From positions 1 to 40,957 of the forward strand of contig JAHRHA010000047.1 of assembly GCA_020027875.1 (NCBI GenBank): a DNA stretch of 40,957 nt, in the 5' to 3' direction. Both the position numbers and the translations under genes were made by a program. Positions within the stretch are counted from its first letter, which is position 1. Every line of letters starts with the position of its first letter. The DNA is from Micromonosporaceae bacterium. GTDB lineage: Bacteria; Actinomycetota; Actinomycetes; Mycobacteriales; Micromonosporaceae. This document shows positions 32,021 through 38,860 of this stretch, one piece after another. The notes under the pieces were generated by a model, which was not told where the DNA came from, made no database searches, and saw nothing but the letters and a program-made list of their open reading frames with translations.

Positions 32021-32410
32021 CCGTGGAGGCTACCGGGCCCGGTGAGGGGTCTCTGGAGCGTGGGTCCTTACGTCCCATTCTCTTTCCGGCCCTCTTTCTA
32101 AAACTTGTCGGAGGGTGGGTTTACTCTGTACCCGTGTTCGAATATGGTTCATGTGTTCGAATACGGGAGAGGTGTTCGCGGCATCGCTCCCAGCTCGGGC
32201 CGGGCACTCGCGGGTCTGGCCCGGGAAGGTCGGGCGTTGCTCGTCGCCCATCCGACCCCCGGGTGGCGGGCAGCGACCGGACCGTGGTCGGGCGAGGTGT
32301 GGGGAAGCGCCCCGCCCGGCCACCGGTCACCATCAACGCTGCGCCTTCCTCGGCAGCGGCCCATCGAGGGCGGGCACCCCGCCCGTCCCGGCACGGAGGA
32401 GGGATTTCAG
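32021..32410. other. Divergent intergenic region between the exporter operon and the repair operon
   Basis: About 390 bp without a supported gene. It holds the TTCGAA-containing inverted repeat at 32131-32167 and the GGAGGAGGG ribosome binding site at 32395-32403. The frame of the downstream HEPN gene is open back to 32105, but the translated stretch is Arg/Gly/Pro-rich with no family resemblance, so it is treated as untranslated leader. Nothing else recognisable is present. Confidence 0.6.
32131..32167. promoter_or_regulatory. TTCGAA double inverted repeat, candidate LexA/SOS operator
   Basis: CCCGTGTTCGAA (32131-32142), a 13-nt centre, then TTCGAATACGGG (32156-32167): arms match 11 of 12. 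The same bases also form direct repeats GTGTTCGAATA(T/C)GG 19 bp apart (32134, 32153). Within it, TGGTTCATGTGTTCGA (32145-32160) matches 13 of 16 positions of the mycobacterial-type SOS box TCGAACATGTGTTCGA. It precedes an operon whose imuA/imuB/dnaE2 homologues are LexA-controlled in M. tuberculosis. LexA binding is inferred. Confidence 0.5.
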
Positions 32411-32920
32411 ATGACCGTCTCGACCGGCCTGGCCATCATGCCGAGCCTGACGCTGGCCGCGAGGGCCAGCGCCACTCGCTCGACGGCGAAGGCGCTCACG
32501 GTGCCCGCGCATATGCTGCCGCACCGGACTCCGGCCGAGCTGCTCGCCATCTCCCGTCAGGGATTGGTCGAGGCGGCGCGGACTCCGGCCGACGGATTGC
32601 GCTACGCCACCGCACACCTCGCTGCACTGCGGGCCGCGGCCGCGGTCCTCGCCGCCCGGGCCCGCCCGGAGCCACGCCGACGAAACCGACTGACCAGCGT
32701 CTGGGCGCTGCTCGCCACGGTCGCGCCGGAGCTGGGGGAGTGGGCGGTGTTCTTCGCGGCAGGCGCGTCGAAGCGGGCGGCGGCCGAGGCGGGCATCCCT
32801 AGAGCGGTCACCGCCCGCGAGGCCGACGACCTGACCCGAGCCGCCGAACAGTTCGTGGAAGTGGTGGCGGGCTCCCTCGGTCTGGCCTATCAGCCGGCCC
32901 TCGAGGGCCTGCCGTCCTAA
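32411..32920 (+). CDS. SAV_6107-type HEPN domain protein
   Basis: 169-residue all-helical protein of the actinobacterial SAV_6107 HEPN family, often found beside imuA/imuB/dnaE2. Recognisable stretches are RYATAHLAALRAAAAVLAAR, RNRLTSVWALLATVAPELGE and WAVFFAAGASKRAAAEAG. The family has no established activity. R64-x4-H69 (RYATAH) has the form of the HEPN ribonuclease R-x4-6-H motif, though it lies in an early helix, so catalysis is unproven. The ATG 32411 has an excellent GGAGGAGGG 7 nt upstream. Its stop overlaps the next possible start (TAATG), supporting co-translation with imuA. Confidence 0.82.
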   Translation: MTVSTGLAIMPSLTLAARASATRSTAKALTVPAHMLPHRTPAELLAISRQGLVEAARTPADGLRYATAHLAALRAAAAVLAARARPEPRRRNRLTSVWALLATVAPELGEWAVFFAAGASKRAAAEAGIPRAVTAREADDLTRAAEQFVEVVAGSLGLAYQPALEGLPS

Positions 32921-33741
32921 TGCACCCCTCCATCGTCGATCATGACCTGGAGGTCATGATCGGGGCCATTTCACGACGGTCAGCTCATGATCGTGCAGAT
33001 CTTGGTGGGCGGGTGGCGCGGCTGGCTGAGATCCGGGCCGCCGGTCTGGTCCGGCACGCCAGCGAGCGGGCGGAGGAGGGTGTCGAGCGGTCGCTGCCGG
33101 TCACGGCGGCGCTGCGCCCCCTCCTTCCGGGCGGCAGTCTGCGCCGGGGCGGCACAATCGCGGTGGCGTCCGGCTCCACCTCGCTGCTCTTCGCGCTGCT
33201 CGCCGAGGCATCCACCGCGGGATCGTGGTGCGTGGCGGTCGGGTTGCCCCGGCTCGGGCTGGTCGCGGCCGCCGAGGCGGGGATGGCGGTCGAGCGGTTC
33301 GCGCTCGTGCCCCACCCTGGGCCGGAGTGGGCGGGCGTGGTGGCGGCTCTGCTCGACGGGGTGGACATCGTCGTCACGGCCACGCCCGGAGGAGTTCCGG
33401 CGCAGGTGGCCAGCCGGCTCGTGGCTCGGGCCCGACAGCGGGGCGGCGTGCTCGTCCCAGTGGGGCAGTGGCCCGGCGCCGATGTCACCCTCGAGGTGGC
33501 CAGCGACGAGTGGCACGGCCTGGGCCAGGGGCGGGGTCGGTTGCGCAGACGCGAGGTGGAGGTGGTCGCGCAGGGACGCGGCGCCGCCGCCCGCGCCCGC
33601 CGAGTCAGCCTGTGGCCGCCCGGAGCCGTTGGCGCACCAGCGTCCGACCTCTCCCGTGATCTAGGGCGTAGTCGCGTGAGTGGATCTCCAAGCACGCGAC
33701 TACTACGCCCTAGATCGACGAGCATCCCGAGCGTGGCGTGA
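32920..33741 (+). CDS. imuA: ImuA-type RecA-like mutasome protein
   Basis: Up to 273 aa. The core from about residue 34 resembles actinobacterial ImuA (RecA-fold partner of ImuB): LLPGGSLRRGGTIAVASGST, SLLFALLAEASTAGSWCVAV, GLPRLGLVAAAEAGMAVERF and VVTATPGGVP. The Walker A is degenerate (ASGSTS in place of GxxGxGKT). The start is unclear: ATG 32920 gives TAATG coupling but then reads through repeat A ([20 protein letters not shown]); ATG 32956 lies inside the repeat; GTG 33013 starts just at RLAEIRAAGL. The 3' end reads through hairpin repeat B, so the last ~28 residues (from SRDLGRSRVSGSPSTRLLRP on) are repeat-derived or follow the repeat. It ends 3 nt before imuB. ImuA is needed for DnaE2-dependent damage-induced mutagenesis in related bacteria. 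Confidence 0.78.
   Translation: MHPSIVDHDLEVMIGAISRRSAHDRADLGGRVARLAEIRAAGLVRHASERAEEGVERSLPVTAALRPLLPGGSLRRGGTIAVASGSTSLLFALLAEASTAGSWCVAVGLPRLGLVAAAEAGMAVERFALVPHPGPEWAGVVAALLDGVDIVVTATPGGVPAQVASRLVARARQRGGVLVPVGQWPGADVTLEVASDEWHGLGQGRGRLRRREVEVVAQGRGAAARARRVSLWPPGAVGAPASDLSRDLGRSRVSGSPSTRLLRPRSTSIPSVA
32937..32993 (+). repeat. Dispersed 57-bp palindromic element, family A, copy 2 (inside imuA 5' end)
   Basis: Palindrome arms CGATCATGACCT and AGGTCATGATCG with centre GG (32937-32962), an 8-nt spacer (32963-32970) and a 23-nt tail TCACGACGGTCAGC...ATGATCG (32971-32993). Same orientation as copy 1, with one tail substitution; the centre is GG instead of CC. It lies 16 bp after the HEPN stop codon and in the imuA reading frame. 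Confidence 0.85.
33655..33720. repeat. Hairpin element, family B, copy 2 (inside imuA 3' end)
   Basis: GATCTAGGGCGTAGTCGCGTG (ends at 33678, shown here 21 nt split as GATCTAGGGCG + TAGTCGCGTG) pairs with the reverse complement at 33693-33716, apart from a 3-nt TAG insertion in the right arm. The loop TGAGTGGATCTCCA is at 33677-33690. The outer ends and loop match copy 1 at 16651-16714, while the middle of the stem differs on both sides in a complementary way. The imuA frame passes through the whole element. Confidence 0.82.
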
Positions 33742-33744
33742 GCC

Positions 33745-35364
33745 ATGCGGACGTTGATGCTCTGGTGCCCGGACTGGCCGGTGATCGCGGCGGGGATCAC
33801 CGAGGGCGTGAGGGTGCACGGTCCCGTGGCGGTGCTGCACGCCAACCGGGTGCTGGCCTGCTCGCCAGCGGCACGGGCCGAGGGAGTACGCCGGGGACTG
33901 CGCAAACGCGAGGCGCAGGGGCGCTGTCCGCATCTGGTCGTGGTCGAACACGATCCGGGTCGCGACGCGCGGGCGTTTGAGCCGGTCGTCGCCGCGGTCG
34001 AGCAGCTCGCGCCGGGGGTGGAGGTGGTCCGCCCCGGCGCCTGCGCCCTTGCCGCACGTGGACCGTCCAGCTATTACGGCGGTGAGGCGGAGGCGGCCGA
34101 ACGGATCGTCGAACACACCGCACTCGTCTGCGCTGTGGAAGTTCAGGCCGGCATCGCCGACGGCGTCTTCGCTGCCATGCTCGCCGCTCGAGCTGGTCGG
34201 ATCGTGCCGCCGGGAGGCACACCCGCCTTCCTCGCCGGGATGGATATCGCGACCCTGGACCGCCCTGAACTCGCCGACCTGTTGCGCCGTCTGGGCGTGC
34301 GTACCCTCGCCGACTTCGCCACCCTTCCCGCCGGGGATGTCATGGCCCGCTTCGGTTTCGACGCCGCGTACGCGCATCGCCTCGCCGCCGGGGACGACGA
34401 ACGGCCGCTCGCGGTGCGCAAGCCCCCGCCCGACTGTGCCGTCACAGCCGAGTACGACCCGCCGCTGGAACGGGTCGATATGGCCGCCTTCGCCGCCCGG
34501 GCGCTAGCCGAGCGATTGCACGAGCGGCTGGCGGGGCATGGGCTCGCCGCTACCCGGCTCGGCATCGAGGCGCATACCGCGGCCGGCGAGGAGCTGCACC
34601 GGGTGTGGCGTCACGACGGGCTGCTCACCGCCGCAGACCTCGCCGACCGGGTCCGCTGGCAGCTCGATGGATGGCTCACCGGCAGTGCTTACCTGTCCCG
34701 CTCGCAAGCTCGCGGCAGCGGTAGGGTCAGCGCACTCACCGGGAGGCTGCCCGCTCGGCCCACCGCGGGCATCGACCGGCTGCGGCTCATCCCCGACGGA
34801 GTGGTCCGGCACGCGGGAATGCAGGCCGGCCTGTGGGGCGAGACCGGCGTGGCCGACGAGCGGGCCCACCGCGCGCTAGTGCGAGTGCAGGGTCTGCTCG
34901 GCCCGGACTCGGTCTTCACCGCCGTGCTCGGCGGCGGTCGAGGCTACGCAGACCGCGTTCGTCTGGTGCCCTGGGGCGACGAAAGGAGCCCTAGTAGGCC
35001 CGGCGGCGACGAAAGGAGCCCGGGTAAGGCAGGGCAGCCCCCGTGGCCGGGGCGGTTGCCGGCACCGGCGCCGGCGACGGTCCTGACCGAACCGACCCCG
35101 ATCGTGGTTCGCACGGCCGACGGGGCACCGCTCGCGATCGATGCCCGGCTCGCCATGACCGGCATTCCGGCCAGCGTGACGGTCGGGCGTGAGCCGCCGG
35201 TCGAGGTGACCGCGTGGGGCGGGCCCTGGCCAGCGGAGGAGCGGTGGTGGGCGCCGGCGGAGGCGAGCCGGTTGGTCCGCCTTCAGCTCTGCCTCGCCGA
35301 CGCGACGGCCCTGCTGGTGGCATTCAGCGACGGTCAGTGGACAGTGGAGGCGATCTATGACTGA
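33745..35364 (+). CDS. imuB: ImuB, Y-family polymerase-like mutasome adaptor
   Basis: 539-residue DNA polymerase Y-family protein. The N-terminal motif is LMLWCPDWPVIAAGI and the place of the usual S-x-D-E-A catalytic motif is taken by ARGPSSYYGGEAEAAERI, so the acidic catalytic set is missing; ImuB proteins are inactive polymerases that bridge DnaE2, ImuA and the beta clamp. The thumb/helix-hairpin region is LADLLRRLGVRTLADFATLP and the little-finger domain follows. Residues 411-430 are two decapeptide repeats GDERSPSRPG/GDERSPGKAG from a 30-bp duplication. ATG 33745 follows imuA by 3 nt. Part of the repair operon. Confidence 0.9.
   Translation: MRTLMLWCPDWPVIAAGITEGVRVHGPVAVLHANRVLACSPAARAEGVRRGLRKREAQGRCPHLVVVEHDPGRDARAFEPVVAAVEQLAPGVEVVRPGACALAARGPSSYYGGEAEAAERIVEHTALVCAVEVQAGIADGVFAAMLAARAGRIVPPGGTPAFLAGMDIATLDRPELADLLRRLGVRTLADFATLPAGDVMARFGFDAAYAHRLAAGDDERPLAVRKPPPDCAVTAEYDPPLERVDMAAFAARALAERLHERLAGHGLAATRLGIEAHTAAGEELHRVWRHDGLLTAADLADRVRWQLDGWLTGSAYLSRSQARGSGRVSALTGRLPARPTAGIDRLRLIPDGVVRHAGMQAGLWGETGVADERAHRALVRVQGLLGPDSVFTAVLGGGRGYADRVRLVPWGDERSPSRPGGDERSPGKAGQPPWPGRLPAPAPATVLTEPTPIVVRTADGAPLAIDARLAMTGIPASVTVGREPPVEVTAWGGPWPAEERWWAPAEASRLVRLQLCLADATALLVAFSDGQWTVEAIYD
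34975..35034 (+). repeat. 30-bp in-frame duplication in imuB
   Basis: GGCGACGAAAGGAGCCC begins at 34975 and again at 35005, a 30-bp period. The two units encode GDERSPSRPG and GDERSPGKAG in a linker ahead of the C-terminal domain. Confidence 0.75.
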
Positions 35365-35385
35365 TCTATCGGGAGCGAGGTAGGG

Positions 35386-38300
35386 ATGGGATACAACAAC
35401 CCGCCCATACCGTGGTCAAAGCTTGAGGGGATCCTCTCCGGCCGACAGTCCGTCGAGTCCAAGACCGACAACAAGGTCGTCCGCGACCCGATCACCATCG
35501 ACCACGGCGACGGCGGGGACACGCCGGCCTGGACGCGCAAGAGACAACGCTACGAGGCGCCAGATTTCGTTCGCCAAAGCTCCACTGTGGAGTACGCCGA
35601 GCTGCACTGCCACTCCAACTTCAGCTTCCTCGACGGCGCGAGCCACCCGGAAGAGTTGGCCGAGGAGGCGGTCCGGCTGGGGCTGACCGGGCTGGCCCTC
35701 ACCGATCATGACGGCTTCTACGGGGTGGTGCGCTTCTCCGAGGCCGCGCAGGAGCTGGGCCTGCCCACCGTCTTCGGCGCCGAGCTCTCCCTCGACCTGC
35801 CGACACCACAGAACGGCGAACCCGATCCGGTCGGCGCGCACCTGCTCACTCTGGCCCGCCGGCCCGAGGGGTACGCCCGGCTGAGCCGCGTCATCGCCGA
35901 GGCACAGCTCGTCGGCAAGGAGAAGGGCCGGCCGGTCTACGACCTGGAGAAGACCGCCGACGAGCTGCGCGGGCACGTGCTCGTCCTCACCGGCTGCCGC
36001 AAGGGACTGGTGCCCAGAGCGCTGCTCACCGATGGGGTCGCGGCCGCGGCGATGGAGCTGAAACGCCTCACCGCGCTGTTCGGCGAAGAACACGTGGCGG
36101 TGGAGTTGACCGACCACGCCGACCCTTGTGACGGTGAACGCAACGACGACCTCGCCACCCTGGCCGCGAACGCAGGTCTGCCCACAGTGGCGACCAACAA
36201 TGTGCACTACGCGACCCCGTCCCGCCGCCGACTGGCCACCGCGCTCGCGGCGGTCCGGGCCCGACGATCCCTGGACGAGATCGACGGCTGGTTGCCGGGG
36301 GCGGCGGGTGCACACCTACGCAGTGGCGCCGAGATGGCACAGCGTTTCGCCGCTTATCCCGGGGCAGTCGCGCACGCTGCGGCCCTCGCCCAGGAGCTCG
36401 CCTTCGACCTCGCGCTGGTCGCGCCGCGCCTGCCGGACTACCCGATCCCCGAGCCGGGGCACACCGAGATGTCGTGGCTTCGCAAGCTGACCTATGACGG
36501 CGCCGCGGACCGCTACGGCACCCGCGAACGACACCCCGATGCGTACCAGCAGATCGATCACGAGCTTGACATGATCGAGCGGCTGGGCTTTCCCGGCTAC
36601 TTCCTCGTCGTCTACGACATCGTGAAGTTCTGCCGGGACCACAAGATCCTCTGTCAGGGGCGCGGGTCGGCCGCGAATTCGGCGGTCTGCTACGCCCTGC
36701 GGATCACCAATGTGGACGCGGTGCGGTGGGGGATGCTCTTCGAACGCTTCCTCTCCCCCGAGCGGGACGGCCCACCCGACATCGACGTCGACATCGAGTC
36801 CGGCCGCCGCGAGGAGGCCATCCAGCACGTCTACACCAAGTACGGCCGGCGCCACACCGCCCAGGTGGCCAACGTCATCTCGTACCGGCCCAAGTCGGCC
36901 GTGCGCGACATCGCCAAGGCATTCGGCCACTCGCCCGGCCAGCAGGATGCGTGGAGCAAGCAGATCGACCACTGGGGCTCGGTCGCGACCGCAGACCTGG
37001 ACGATATTCCCGAGGAGGTGATCGCCTACGCCAACGAGCTGCTGACCTTCCCGCGGCACCTGGGCATCCACTCCGGCGGCATGGTGATCTGCGACCGGCC
37101 GGTGATCGAGGTGTGTCCGGTCGAGTGGGCTCGGATGGAGAACCGCACCGTCCTGCAGTGGGACAAGGACGACTGCGCCTCGACCGGGCTGGTCAAGTTC
37201 GACCTGCTCGGGCTGGGCATGCTCTCGGCGCTGCACTACGCCGTCGACTTCGTCAATCCCACCCTTGACATCGGCACGCTCGACCTAGCCGACCAAGAGG
37301 TGTACGACATGCTCTGCCGAGCCGACGCCGTCGGTGTGTTCCAGGTGGAGAGCCGGGCGCAGATGGCGACCCTGCCGCGGCTGCGGCCGAGCGAGTTCTA
37401 TGACCTGGTAGTAGAGGTGGCGCTGATCCGGCCTGGCCCGATCCAGGGCGGCTCGGTGCACCCGTACATCCGCCGCAGGCAGGGGAAGGAGAAGCCAACC
37501 CCACCGCATCCGTTGCTGGAGAAGGCTTTGGCGCGCACGCTCGGCGTACCGCTGTTCCAGGAGCAGCTCATGCAGATGGCGATCGATGTGGCTGGCTTCG
37601 ACGCGGCCGGCGCGGACGAGTTGCGCCGGGCCATGGGCTCCAAACGCTCCGCCGAGCGCATGGATCGACTCAAGCAGCGGCTGTACGCGGGCATGGCCGC
37701 CAACGGGATCACCGCGGACCTCGCCGACGACCTCTACTTGAAGCTGTCCGCCTTCGCCAACTATGGGTTCCCCGAGAGCCATGCGATGAGCTTCGCCTAC
37801 CTCGTCTTCGCCAGCGCCTGGTTCAAGCGCTACCACCCAGCCGCCTTCTGCGCCGCGCTGATCAACGCTCAGCCGATGGGCTTCTACTCGACTCAGTCGC
37901 TCGTAGAAGACGCCCGCCGCCACGGGGTCGAGGTCCGCCGCCCCGACATCAACGCCAGCGACGCCGCATCCACCCTGGAGCCGCCCACAGTGGAGGGTGG
38001 ACCCCGTAATGGAAAGGGCGAGCTACCGTCGCGGTGGGGAATCGGCGGGCCCGTCGTGCGGCTGGGCCTATCCGAGGTGCGCACGATCGGGGACGATCTC
38101 GCCAAGCGCATCGAGTCCGAACGGCGCACCGGCGGCCCGTACCGGGATATGCGCGACTTGGCCCGGCGGGTTGCCGCGACCGGCAAGCCGCTGACGGCAG
38201 CGAACCTGGAGGCGCTAGCGACGGCGGACGCCTTTGCCTGCTTCGGAGGACCCCGGCGCGAGGCACTGTGGGCGGCCGGGGCCGCGGCGCAGGAGCGGGC

Positions 38301-38766
38301 CGATCGGCTGCCGGGCACGGCGATGGGGGTACGGGCACCGGCGCTGCCAGGCATGGATCAGGTCGAGTCGATGGTGGCCGACGTGTGGTCCACCGGACTC
38401 TCCCCGGACAGTCACCCGGTTCAGTTCGTCCGGGGGCACCTCAACAGTCTGGGCGTGCTGCCCATCGAGGCGCTGCCGGCGATGGTGGATGGCAGCAGGG
38501 TGTTGGTCGGCGGAATCGTCACTCACCGGCAACGCCCGGCCACCGCCGGCGGCATCACGTTCCTCAACCTGGAGGACGAGACGGGCATGCTCAACGTGGT
38601 CTGTTCGCCAGGGCTCTGGCAGCGCCACCGCAAGGTCGCCCGGACCGCATCGGCGATGGTCATACGCGGTCGGCTCGAACTCGTCGAAGGCGTGGTCAAC
38701 CTCGCCGCCGACCACCTGGCCCCGCTCACGATGCCGGTGCGTTCACCGTCCCGCGACTTCCGGTAG
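35386..38766 (+). CDS. dnaE2: Error-prone DNA polymerase III alpha subunit DnaE2
   Basis: 1126-residue C-family polymerase for translesion and damage-induced mutagenic synthesis. The start MGYNNPPIPWSKLEGILSGR is the family N-terminus, with GAGGTAGGG upstream. Domains in order: PHP (YAELHCHSNFSFLDGASHPE, TDHDGFYGVV) to about residue 330; palm with GRGSAANSAVCYAL and catalytic PDIDVDIESGRR; fingers/thumb with FQVESRAQMATLPRLRPSEF and ALIRPGPIQGGSVHPYIRRR; C-terminal HhH and OB-fold (RVLVGGIVTHRQRPATAGGI, FLNLEDETGMLNVV). Length is usual for DnaE2 (about 1080-1130). It is the last gene of the HEPN-imuA-imuB operon. Palindromic repeat A separates it from the convergent spermidine synthase-like gene. 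Confidence 0.96.
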   Translation: MGYNNPPIPWSKLEGILSGRQSVESKTDNKVVRDPITIDHGDGGDTPAWTRKRQRYEAPDFVRQSSTVEYAELHCHSNFSFLDGASHPEELAEEAVRLGLTGLALTDHDGFYGVVRFSEAAQELGLPTVFGAELSLDLPTPQNGEPDPVGAHLLTLARRPEGYARLSRVIAEAQLVGKEKGRPVYDLEKTADELRGHVLVLTGCRKGLVPRALLTDGVAAAAMELKRLTALFGEEHVAVELTDHADPCDGERNDDLATLAANAGLPTVATNNVHYATPSRRRLATALAAVRARRSLDEIDGWLPGAAGAHLRSGAEMAQRFAAYPGAVAHAAALAQELAFDLALVAPRLPDYPIPEPGHTEMSWLRKLTYDGAADRYGTRERHPDAYQQIDHELDMIERLGFPGYFLVVYDIVKFCRDHKILCQGRGSAANSAVCYALRITNVDAVRWGMLFERFLSPERDGPPDIDVDIESGRREEAIQHVYTKYGRRHTAQVANVISYRPKSAVRDIAKAFGHSPGQQDAWSKQIDHWGSVATADLDDIPEEVIAYANELLTFPRHLGIHSGGMVICDRPVIEVCPVEWARMENRTVLQWDKDDCASTGLVKFDLLGLGMLSALHYAVDFVNPTLDIGTLDLADQEVYDMLCRADAVGVFQVESRAQMATLPRLRPSEFYDLVVEVALIRPGPIQGGSVHPYIRRRQGKEKPTPPHPLLEKALARTLGVPLFQEQLMQMAIDVAGFDAAGADELRRAMGSKRSAERMDRLKQRLYAGMAANGITADLADDLYLKLSAFANYGFPESHAMSFAYLVFASAWFKRYHPAAFCAALINAQPMGFYSTQSLVEDARRHGVEVRRPDINASDAASTLEPPTVEGGPRNGKGELPSRWGIGGPVVRLGLSEVRTIGDDLAKRIESERRTGGPYRDMRDLARRVAATGKPLTAANLEALATADAFACFGGPRREALWAAGAAAQERADRLPGTAMGVRAPALPGMDQVESMVADVWSTGLSPDSHPVQFVRGHLNSLGVLPIEALPAMVDGSRVLVGGIVTHRQRPATAGGITFLNLEDETGMLNVVCSPGLWQRHRKVARTASAMVIRGRLELVEGVVNLAADHLAPLTMPVRSPSRDFR

Positions 38767-38781
38767 CCTGCATGATCCCGG

Positions 38782-38840
38782 TGATCATGAGCTGACCGTC
38801 GCGAAAACGCGTCGATCATGACCTCCAGGTCATGATCGAC
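38782..38840 (-). repeat. Dispersed palindromic element, family A, copy 3
   Basis: Opposite orientation to copies 1 and 2: the tail (TGATCATGAGCTGACC...CGCGA, 38782-38804), then an 8-nt spacer (38805-38812), then the palindrome with 14-nt arms (GTCGATCATGACCT, centre CC, AGGTCATGATCGAC; 38811-38840). It fills most of the 94-bp gap between convergent dnaE2 and the spermidine synthase-like gene, where a bidirectional terminator would be expected. Confidence 0.85.
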
Positions 38841-38860
38841 GGGATCTTGATGGCGCGATC

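Noticed and set aside
32105..32410. 102-residue N-terminal extension of the HEPN frame
   Set aside because: The ATG at 32411 has an excellent ribosome binding site and matches the family start; the extension would run through the TTCGAA regulatory element.
32411..33741. HEPN-imuA as a toxin-antitoxin pair
   Set aside because: ImuA is a RecA-like mutasome protein, there is no MNT nucleotidyltransferase partner, and the operon context is DNA repair.
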